This document shows, piece after piece, positions 55,144 through 64,000 of a stretch of 64,000 bases of DNA (positions within the stretch are counted from its first letter, which is position 1; every line of letters begins with the position of its first letter). A program made the translations under genes and the position numbers. This DNA is from Solibacillus merdavium. GTDB taxonomy: Bacteria; Bacillota; Bacilli; Bacillales_A; Planococcaceae. Location of the stretch: NCBI RefSeq assembly GCF_014836935.1, contig NZ_JACSPW010000009.1:99586-163585 (forward strand), given 5' to 3'. The notes below the pieces were generated by a model. It was not told the origin of the DNA, did not search any database, and saw only the letters and a list, made by a program, of their open reading frames with translations.

Positions 55144-56280
55144 ATGAAATTTAATATTTTACGTGATCATCTTTTAGCTGGATTAAATGATGTAATGAAA
55201 GCAGTTAGCTCCAAAACAACGATTCCTATTTTAACGGGAATTAAGATTGATGTTACAAATGAAGGCATGACTTTAACAGGTAGTGATGCAGATATTACAA
55301 TTCAAACATTTATACCAGTAGAGGAAAATGGCGAACAAATTATAAACATTACACAAACAGGCTCCATCGTATTACAAGCACGTATGTTCAATGAAATCGT
55401 TCGCAAATTACCTACAAACGAAGTAGAAATTGAAGTTACAAACGGTGTTGCAACAATTATTCGTTCTGGTAAATCAGAATTCCATCTAATTGGATCTGAT
55501 GCAACAGAATATCCACAACTACCTGAACTTGCAGCTGATCGTCAATTTACAATCCCTACAGATCTATTAAAGTCAATTATTCGTGAAACAGTATTTGCTG
55601 TAGCAACTTCTGAAAGCCGTCCCGTGTTGACAGGTGTAAACTGGAAAGTTGATGGCGATGAATTAATATGCGTTGCAACGGATAGTCATCGTTTGGCACG
55701 TCGTAAAGTGAATCTTGAAAATTTACCAACTGATGTTACTTCAGTTGTTATTCCAGGAAAAAGTTTAAATGAATTGAATAAAATTTTAGAAGATACGAAT
55801 AATCCGGTACAAATTGTATTAACGAGTCAACATGTATTGTTTAAAACAGATGACGTTCTTTTCTTTTCACGTCTTTTGGAAGGGAATTACCCAGATACAT
55901 CCCGTTTAATTCCTGAAGAATTTAAAACAATGATTACGATTAACGGAAAATCACTTCTTCAAGCAATTGATCGTGCATCGCTGCTTGCACGTGAAGACCG
56001 TAATAATGTTGTTCGATTTGAGACACTTGAAAATCAAACTGTAGAAATTTCATCAAACTCACCTGAGATTGGAAAAGTGGAAGAGCAAATTCAAGTGGAA
56101 AGCTTGGAAGGTGAAACTTTAAAAATTTCATTTAGTGCGAAATACATGATGGAAGCTCTAAAAGCTATTGATGGTCAAGATGTAGTAATTGAATTTACTG
56201 GGGCAATGCGTCCGTTCATTCTGCGATCTGTAGCAGATGATGCGATTTTACAACTAATTTTACCGGTACGTACTTACTAA
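55144..56280 (+). CDS. dnaN: DNA polymerase III beta sliding clamp
   Basis: The 378-residue ring-forming clamp has three repeated beta-clamp domains (about 1-125, 127-250, 251-378). It starts MKFNILRDHLLAGLNDVMKAVS and ends with the hydrophobic LPVRTY tip near the peptide-binding pocket. AGAGAGG precedes the ATG. It follows dnaA and has its own terminator. Confidence 0.99.
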   Translation: MKFNILRDHLLAGLNDVMKAVSSKTTIPILTGIKIDVTNEGMTLTGSDADITIQTFIPVEENGEQIINITQTGSIVLQARMFNEIVRKLPTNEVEIEVTNGVATIIRSGKSEFHLIGSDATEYPQLPELAADRQFTIPTDLLKSIIRETVFAVATSESRPVLTGVNWKVDGDELICVATDSHRLARRKVNLENLPTDVTSVVIPGKSLNELNKILEDTNNPVQIVLTSQHVLFKTDDVLFFSRLLEGNYPDTSRLIPEEFKTMITINGKSLLQAIDRASLLAREDRNNVVRFETLENQTVEISSNSPEIGKVEEQIQVESLEGETLKISFSAKYMMEALKAIDGQDVVIEFTGAMRPFILRSVADDAILQLILPVRTY

Positions 56281-56294
56281 AAAAATACAATTTT

Positions 56295-56340
56295 CAAAAG
56301 GAATGGTCTTTAAATTATTATTGAGACCATTCCTTTTTTA
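56295..56340 (+). terminator. Terminator after dnaN
   Basis: AAAGGAATGGTCT and AGACCATTCCTTT form a perfect 13-bp stem followed by TTTTT. Confidence 0.92.
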
Positions 56341-56404
56341 CTTATGGGCAAATTTTAGGTATGATAGAATGATAAGACTTTATTTAAGTGGAGGATGAAT
56401 TACG

Positions 56405-56641
56405 TTGAATGATTTAGTTATTGATACAGAATTTATTACGCTTGGTCAAGCGTTGAAAATGACAGATACAATTAGCTCTGGTGGCATGGCAAAGTGGTTT
56501 TTAAGTGAACATGAAGTGTTTGTGAATGGAGAAGCAGAAGGTCGACGTGGGAAAAAATTACGTCATGGCGATGTTATCAATATCCCAGGTGTTGGCCGAT
56601 TTAAAATTGTGGATGCGTTTATTGAAAACGGAGAAAGCTGA
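56405..56641 (+). CDS. yaaA: S4 domain protein YaaA
   Basis: This 78-residue S4-type RNA-binding protein is linked to 50S assembly in bacilli (also called RlbA). The S4 pattern ISSGGMAKWFLSEHEVFVNGEAEGRRGKKL (shown in parts) lies at about 23-52. Start is TTG with GGAGG upstream; recF follows after 3 nt. Confidence 0.93.
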   Translation: MNDLVIDTEFITLGQALKMTDTISSGGMAKWFLSEHEVFVNGEAEGRRGKKLRHGDVINIPGVGRFKIVDAFIENGES

Positions 56642-56644
56642 TTC

Positions 56645-57757
56645 ATGAACATCGAGCGCTTACAGCTAACGAATTATCGTAACTATGAATCGTTAACACT
56701 AGATTTTTCAAATAAAATTAACGTTTTTATTGGGGAGAATGCTCAAGGAAAAACAAATGTTATGGAATCAATCTATGTACTAGCGATGGCCAAATCTCAT
56801 CGTACTGCGAACGATAAAGAATTAATACGTTGGGATGCGGATTATGGTAAAATAGAAGGTGTGGTAAATAAGCGTTACGGTGGCATTCCTATCGAATTAA
56901 CGATTTCAAAAAAAGGGAAAAAAGGCAAAATCAATCATCTTGAACAAACTAAATTAAGTAATTACATTGGACAGATGAATGTTGTCATGTTTGCTCCTGA
57001 AGATTTGAATATCGTGAAAGGTAGCCCACAAATTCGCCGAAGATTTATCGATATGGAAATCGGGCAAATATCGCCAGTCTATTTACATGATTTACTAACA
57101 TTTCAAAAGATATTAAAACAACGTAATCATTTACTAAAAAAAAACCAAGGTAAACAAGCATTTGCATCCGATGTAATGTTTGATATTTATACAGAGCAAT
57201 ATGTGGAGGCAGCTATACAAATAATTCGTAAAAGATTTCAATTTATGGAACTTTTGCAGGAGTGGGCTGAACCAATTCATTTTGGCATTTCGCGCGGGCT
57301 TGAAAAGTTGGTAATTAAATACCGTCCTGTGTCAGGGATGGAAGCAAATTGGCCAACTGATCGCATGAGAGAACATTTAACGGAAAAATTAAATGAGGTC
57401 AAACAGCGTGAAATTGAGCGAGGAGTAACATTAATCGGTCCACATCGTGATGATTTGCAGTTTTTTGTGAATGACTATGATGTACAAGTATATGGCTCAC
57501 AGGGTCAACAGCGTACAACAGCGTTATCATTAAAGCTTGCTGAAATAGAGCTCATTAAACAAGAAACAAAGGAAACACCGATTTTATTGTTAGATGATGT
57601 TTTATCTGAGTTGGATGATTATCGTCAATCACATTTATTAAATACAATTCAGGGTGAAGTTCAAACATTTGTTACAACGACAAGTGTAGAAGGTATTCAC
57701 CATGAAACAATACAGCACGCAAAATTGTTCCATGTGAAAAAAGGAGCAATAGAATAA
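56645..57757 (+). CDS. recF: DNA replication and repair protein RecF
   Basis: This 370-residue SMC-like ATPase assists RecA loading at gaps. It has Walker [10 protein letters not shown] (about 30-38), signature [18 protein letters not shown] and Walker [13 protein letters not shown]. The gene is immediately followed by gyrB; the remB (yaaB) gene found between them in B. subtilis is missing here. Confidence 0.98.
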   Translation: MNIERLQLTNYRNYESLTLDFSNKINVFIGENAQGKTNVMESIYVLAMAKSHRTANDKELIRWDADYGKIEGVVNKRYGGIPIELTISKKGKKGKINHLEQTKLSNYIGQMNVVMFAPEDLNIVKGSPQIRRRFIDMEIGQISPVYLHDLLTFQKILKQRNHLLKKNQGKQAFASDVMFDIYTEQYVEAAIQIIRKRFQFMELLQEWAEPIHFGISRGLEKLVIKYRPVSGMEANWPTDRMREHLTEKLNEVKQREIERGVTLIGPHRDDLQFFVNDYDVQVYGSQGQQRTTALSLKLAEIELIKQETKETPILLLDDVLSELDDYRQSHLLNTIQGEVQTFVTTTSVEGIHHETIQHAKLFHVKKGAIE

Positions 57758-57815
57758 TAAATGCATGAAAGTTAATATTAGAGAAGCATACTGAAAGTTA
57801 TGAAAGAGTAGGTGA

Positions 57816-59747
<1,932 letters not shown>

Positions 59748-59775
59748 TTAGTTCAATTGGAAGGAGGTCCTTATT

Positions 59776-62277
59776 TTGTCTGACATTCAACATGGACATA
59801 TAGAATCAAAAAATATTACAACAGAGATTAAATCATCTTTCTTAAGCTATGCGATGAGCGTTATCGTTTCTCGTGCATTACCGGATGTACGTGATGGGCT
59901 TAAACCCGTACACCGTCGTATTTTGTATGGCATGCAGGAGTTAGGTAATACTTCAGATAAACCATATAAGAAGAGTGCACGTATCGTTGGGGATGTAATG
60001 GGTAAGTTCCATCCACACGGTGACTCTTCCATCTATGATGCAATGGTTCGTATGGCACAGGATTTCAGCTATCGTTACATGCTAGTTGATGGTCACGGTA
60101 ACTTTGGTTCGGTAGATGGTGATGGCGCTGCAGCTATGCGTTACACAGAATCTCGAATGTCAAAAATCGCAATGGAAATGCTCCGTGATATCAATAAAGA
60201 TACAATTGATTATGGACCGAACTATGATGGTAGTGAAAACGAGCCGTTAGTTTTACCAGCACGTTATCCAAACCTTTTAGTAAATGGTGCTTCGGGAATC
60301 GCTGTAGGTATGGCGACAAATATCCCACCACATCAATTAGGAGAAACAATCGATGGAGTATTGGCAATAGCAGATAACCCAAGCATTACAACTGAAGAGC
60401 TGATGGAAATTATTCCAGGACCTGATTTCCCGACAGGCGGTATTCTTTTAGGCCGCTCTGGAATTCGCCGTGCTTACGAAACAGGCCGGGGTTCTTTAAC
60501 AATTCGTGCAAAAGTTGAGATTGAACAAGCTACCAATGGTAAAGAGACAATTTTAGTTCATGAATTACCTTACCAAGTGAATAAAGCAAAACTAATCGAA
60601 AAGATTGCAGAGCTAGTACGTGATAAAAAAATCGATGGTATTACAAATTTACGCGATGAATCAGATCGTAATGGTATGCGTATTGTTATTGAGGTTCGTC
60701 GTGATGCCAATGCAAACGTTGTACTCAATAACTTATTTAAACAAACAGCGATGCAATCAAGCTTCGGTGTGAATATGCTTGCATTAGTGGATGGACAGCC
60801 AAAAGTATTAGGTCTAAAAGAAGTGCTATATCATTACTTAGAACATCAAAAGGTAGTTATTAAACGTCGTACTGCATTCGAACTTCGAAAAGCAGAGGAA
60901 CGTGCACATATTTTAGAAGGTTTACGTATCGCGCTGGATCATATTGATGAAATTATTGCGATTATTCGTGCCTCTCGGAGTGGGGAAGAAGCAAGACCTC
61001 AATTAATGGAGCGCTTTAATTTATCTGAACGTCAGGCACAAGCAATTTTAGATATGCGACTTGTACGTTTAAGCGGATTAGAACGTGAAAAAATTGAAGC
61101 AGAATATCAGGAGCTTTTGAAATTAATCGATGAATTAAAGGCGATTTTAGCAGATGAAGCGAAGGTAATAGAAATTATCCGTACAGAAATGACGGAAATT
61201 AAAGAACGTTACAATGATACACGCCGTACAGAAATAACTGCCGGCGGTTTAGAAATGATAGAAGACGAAGATTTAATCCCAAGAGAAAACTCAGTACTGA
61301 CATTGACACATAACGGTTACATTAAACGTTTAGCAGCGAATACATATCGCTCGCAAAAGCGCGGGGGACGTGGTGTACAAGGTATGGGTACGAACGAGGA
61401 TGATTTCGTTGAGCATTTACTATTTACATCTACGCATGATACGATTTTATTCTTTACTTCAAAAGGTAAAGTTTTCCGTGCAAAAGGGTATGAAATCCCA
61501 GAATTCGGTCGACAAGCAAAAGGTTTACCAATTGTTAACTTACTGAATATCGATAAAGGTGAACATGTAACTGCAATGATTCGCGTTACGGAATTTAAAG
61601 AAGATGCATACTTTATCTTTACGACAAAAACGGGTGTAACGAAACGTACACCAGTTGACCAATTCGCAAATATTCGTACAAACGGTTTAATAGCTATTAC
61701 ATTGCGAGAAGATGATGATCTAATTTCAGTTCATTTAACGGATGGTACGAAGGAGATTATTATCGGTACTCGTGAAGGAATGCTGGTCCGCTTCAAAGAA
61801 GATGATATTCGTTCAATGGGTCGTACTGCTGCAGGGGTTAGAGGTATAAAACTCCGTGAAGGCGATTTTGTAGTCGGGATGGAAATTATTGAACCGGGTC
61901 AGGAAATATTAGTTGTTACTGAAAAAGGGTACGGTAAACGTACGCCTGAATCAGAGTACCGTTTACAAAGCCGTGGCGGTTTAGGTCTGAAGACGATGCA
62001 AATTACCGATAAGAACGGTAAGATGTGTGCCGTAAAAGCGGTTGATGGTACAGAAGACATTATGTTAATCACTATTAACGGTATGCTGATCCGAATGGAT
62101 GTTAAAGATATTTCTATTATTGGACGAAGTACGCAAGGTGTTCGTTTAATTCGTCTAGCAGATGAAGAAACTGTGGCAACAGTGGCACGTGTGAAAAAAG
62201 ACGATGATACAGATGAAGACGAAGCAGAACTAGAAGTGGATTTAGAGGCTGATTCAACTTCTGAAACAGAAGAATAA
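59776..62277 (+). CDS. gyrA: DNA gyrase subunit A
   Basis: This 833-residue breakage-reunion subunit has catalytic Tyr123 (MRYTESR) and six C-terminal beta-pinwheel blades (about 500-805, including the GyrA box region QKRGGRGVQ). The quinolone region reads GDS84-S-I-Y-D88, the susceptible-type residues. A strongly acidic tail ends the protein. TTG start with AAGGAGG. Confidence 0.99.
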   Translation: MSDIQHGHIESKNITTEIKSSFLSYAMSVIVSRALPDVRDGLKPVHRRILYGMQELGNTSDKPYKKSARIVGDVMGKFHPHGDSSIYDAMVRMAQDFSYRYMLVDGHGNFGSVDGDGAAAMRYTESRMSKIAMEMLRDINKDTIDYGPNYDGSENEPLVLPARYPNLLVNGASGIAVGMATNIPPHQLGETIDGVLAIADNPSITTEELMEIIPGPDFPTGGILLGRSGIRRAYETGRGSLTIRAKVEIEQATNGKETILVHELPYQVNKAKLIEKIAELVRDKKIDGITNLRDESDRNGMRIVIEVRRDANANVVLNNLFKQTAMQSSFGVNMLALVDGQPKVLGLKEVLYHYLEHQKVVIKRRTAFELRKAEERAHILEGLRIALDHIDEIIAIIRASRSGEEARPQLMERFNLSERQAQAILDMRLVRLSGLEREKIEAEYQELLKLIDELKAILADEAKVIEIIRTEMTEIKERYNDTRRTEITAGGLEMIEDEDLIPRENSVLTLTHNGYIKRLAANTYRSQKRGGRGVQGMGTNEDDFVEHLLFTSTHDTILFFTSKGKVFRAKGYEIPEFGRQAKGLPIVNLLNIDKGEHVTAMIRVTEFKEDAYFIFTTKTGVTKRTPVDQFANIRTNGLIAITLREDDDLISVHLTDGTKEIIIGTREGMLVRFKEDDIRSMGRTAAGVRGIKLREGDFVVGMEIIEPGQEILVVTEKGYGKRTPESEYRLQSRGGLGLKTMQITDKNGKMCAVKAVDGTEDIMLITINGMLIRMDVKDISIIGRSTQGVRLIRLADEETVATVARVKKDDDTDEDEAELEVDLEADSTSETEE

Positions 62278-62280
62278 ATT

Positions 62281-62324
62281 AAAAAGTAATCTAGTAGGTT
62301 TTTACTATCTAGATTACTTTTTTT
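62281..62324 (+). terminator. Terminator of gyrBA
   Basis: AAAAGTAATCTAG pairs with CTAGATTACTTTT, followed by T residues, directly after gyrA. Confidence 0.93.
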
Positions 62325-62466
62325 ATTTGTATTTTTTTCTCCATTCGTTATAATTAATTGTAAAATAGTAAAGGTTTGTAAGTAGTAAAATAATTCTGGA
62401 TTAGCTAATCTAAATAATTCAATTAAACCTAAATACCTATACTAACGAAATGAAGGGGTTGTGAAG

Positions 62467-63561
62467 TTGGAAGCAATAGTTATGAGATCAGAAGAATTAA
62501 AATTAGATAAAGTAATTGCAGAAGATATATTTGCCAATACACAATATCCAATCATATATAAAGATACAAAAGTAAAATCAGAGCATCTACGAGTGATCGA
62601 CCTTTTTAATTTAAAAACAGTATTAGTTTATAACGACTTAGAAGAAATTAAATCAAATGCAGTGAATACTGAAAAGGATTCAATAACTGTTCCGGTGCCT
62701 AAGTATATAAGTTTTCAAAAATATTATAATGATGGCATTACCGAATTGAAAAAGGAATTTTTGAATTGGTCGGCAGGTGGGAAAATTGATCTTACAAAAG
62801 TTAGAGGCATTATGATTCCGTTGATAGAAAAAGTATTAGAGGATCGTTCGTACATATTTAACTTAAATAATTACTCAAATCCAAAGGACTACTTATACCA
62901 TCATTGTATTGCAACTGGGTTAATAGTAGCTGTTATTGCAAAAAAAATGGGCTTTGAACGTGGGGATATTATTCAACTAGCTATTGCTGGGGTGTTAGCA
63001 GATAGTGGGATGTCGCGTATTCCAGCTCGTATTCGTGATAAGAAAAATTCATTAACTGAAGCTGAGTTTGGAGAAGTACGAAAACATCCTTATTATAGTT
63101 TTATGTTAATAAAGAACAATCCTGCTATTAAAGAGATTATGAAAGTAGCCATTTATCAGCATCACGAACGATTAGATGGGAGCGGGTATCCGAATGGAGA
63201 GCGTATTGGTAATATATCCAGCTTTGCACAAATCATTGCAGTTGCAGATGTATTTCATGCGATGACTAGTGAGCGGTTATATCGTTCAAAACAATCGCCT
63301 TTTAAAGTAATGGAAATGATTAAAGAAGAAGAGTTCGGAAAATTTGATATTAAAGTTGTTCAAGCTTTAATTGATATAGTCGTGGATTTACCGATTGGGA
63401 CAAAAATAGAACTATCGAATTTGGAGTTAGGTGAAGTAATGTTTATTAATAAGTATGCACCTACACGCCCATTAGTGAAATTAAATCGTACGGGAGAATT
63501 ATTAGATCTTTCTACAAATAGAAGTTTCTATATATCACGTGTCCTTACAAATGATTATTAG
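62467..63561 (+). CDS. HD-GYP domain protein with degenerate HD dyad
   Basis: The N-terminal 110 residues match no family I can name. The rest is an HD-GYP domain, in other proteins a c-di-GMP phosphodiesterase. HHERLDGSGYP is intact (about 220-230) and VADVFHAMTSERLYR follows. However, where the family has (L)LHDIGK this protein reads VLADSGM, so the metal-binding His and the Lys are replaced while the Asp remains. Hydrolysis is doubtful; a binding role is possible. Start: GTG at 62461 lacks spacing to its AAGGGG site, and the TTG at 62467 fits better. It lies between gyrA and an rRNA operon. Confidence 0.88.
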   Translation: MEAIVMRSEELKLDKVIAEDIFANTQYPIIYKDTKVKSEHLRVIDLFNLKTVLVYNDLEEIKSNAVNTEKDSITVPVPKYISFQKYYNDGITELKKEFLNWSAGGKIDLTKVRGIMIPLIEKVLEDRSYIFNLNNYSNPKDYLYHHCIATGLIVAVIAKKMGFERGDIIQLAIAGVLADSGMSRIPARIRDKKNSLTEAEFGEVRKHPYYSFMLIKNNPAIKEIMKVAIYQHHERLDGSGYPNGERIGNISSFAQIIAVADVFHAMTSERLYRSKQSPFKVMEMIKEEEFGKFDIKVVQALIDIVVDLPIGTKIELSNLELGEVMFINKYAPTRPLVKLNRTGELLDLSTNRSFYISRVLTNDY

Positions 63562-63656
63562 ATTAAAGTTGTTTATGGAAGAGAGCTGTTATTCATGGGA
63601 TGGATATGGCTCTTCTTATATGAATAATAAAAAATATAACTATTTTTAAAAAACTA

Positions 63657-63685
63657 TTGACGGTTAGATTTTGCAATGATATTAT
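63657..63685 (+). promoter_or_regulatory. rRNA operon promoter 1
   Basis: TTGACG (63657-63662) and TATTAT (63680-63685) are separated by 17 nt. Confidence 0.75.
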
Positions 63686-63737
63686 ATTAAGAGTCCTTAA
63701 GAGAAACCAATTATAAATTATAAAAATTTATTAACAG

Positions 63738-63766
63738 TTGACTTAAGCGAGAAACTAATATAAAAT
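63738..63766 (+). promoter_or_regulatory. rRNA operon promoter 2
   Basis: TTGACT (63738-63743) and TAAAAT (63761-63766) are separated by 17 nt. Confidence 0.75.
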
Positions 63767-63819
63767 TATATAAGCTGTCGAATCAGTTATTACTTTTTAA
63801 AAAAACTTTTCAAAATCAG

Positions 63820-63849
63820 TTGACAAACAACGATAAGAGATGTTATGAT
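63820..63849 (+). promoter_or_regulatory. rRNA operon promoter 3
   Basis: TTGACA (63820-63825) and an extended -10 TGTTATGAT (hexamer 63844-63849) are separated by 18 nt. It is the last promoter before the leader. Confidence 0.85.
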
Positions 63850-63856
63850 ATAAAAG

Positions 63857-64000
63857 TTGTCACCAAAACGACACGATGAACCTTGAAAACTGAACAAGCA
63901 ACGTTAATGAAACAAGCTTCTTTAATGAAGCAAACAATAGATTATAACTTTTAATTAAGTTAAATCGCTAGCAAAGCAAATGAGCTTTCAAACTACTTTT
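63857..64000 (+). other. Leader of an rRNA operon (runs off the window)
   Basis: The segment contains AACCTTGAAAACTGAACAA, a stretch typical of Bacillales rRNA leaders and spacers, followed by AT-rich sequence. The mature 16S sequence is not reached; it should begin within a few hundred bases beyond the right edge. Confidence 0.75.

Overview
The window is chromosomal DNA of a low-GC Gram-positive, spore-forming bacterium of the order Bacillales. Gene order and protein sequences fit the Planococcaceae (Solibacillus/Lysinibacillus type) best. It spans the replication origin: rpmH - DnaA-box array - dnaA - dnaN - yaaA - recF - gyrB - gyrA on the right arm, and rpmH - rnpA - yidC - jag - mnmE - mnmG - rsmG - noc - parA - parB on the left arm. 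A parS site lies inside parB. The right edge enters the leader of an rRNA operon.

Left to right. 1-2.2 kb: a degenerate site-2-protease-like membrane protein (+), then queD-queE (-) behind a preQ1-I riboswitch. 2.7-6.5 kb: a 1260-residue secreted S8 protease ending in a Gly-Asn repeat. 6.5-8.9 kb: an OFA-type MFS transporter with an apparent PurR operator, and a DUF4230 membrane protein. 9-9.5 kb: a probable small RNA, a terminator and a palindromic dispersed repeat. 9.6-11.8 kb: a sodium:solute symporter operon (58-residue membrane peptide, DUF4212 subunit, ActP-like permease) with a cre-like site. 12.0-15.1 kb: a 3.1-kb accessory segment between two near-identical copies of the 3' end of rlmH. 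It carries a small basic protein, an ABC-2 transporter and an XRE-AbrB fusion regulator, and looks like an SCC-type insertion without ccr genes. 15.1-23 kb: rlmH, yyzF and htrC with a DnaA-box cluster, then walRK-yycHI-walJ. 23-31 kb: an M23 endopeptidase, purA, dnaC, rplI, gdpP, yybS. 31.6-37.3 kb: the ribose operon rbsRKDACB. 37.5-43.2 kb: rpsF-ssb-rpsR with a structured leader, a DUF3267 protein, ychF, DUF951, an MscS channel, yyaC and DUF554. 43.3-64 kb: the origin region.

Most of the window is conserved core: initiation of replication and its control (dnaA, dnaN, oriC, DnaA-box clusters), segregation and nucleoid occlusion (parABS, noc), tRNA modification (mnmE, mnmG, queD, queE), ribosome assembly and envelope homeostasis (WalRK). 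Accessory or unusual items are the rlmH-flanked segment, two intergenic structured repeats (one between rpmH and rnpA), the stand-alone small RNA, two pseudoenzymes (degenerate HExxH and degenerate HD-GYP) and an RNase P protein with an altered RNR motif. No tRNA, complete insertion sequence or CRISPR array was seen. Coordinates of sites and starts were read by eye; family names rest on recognition of motifs, not on a search.
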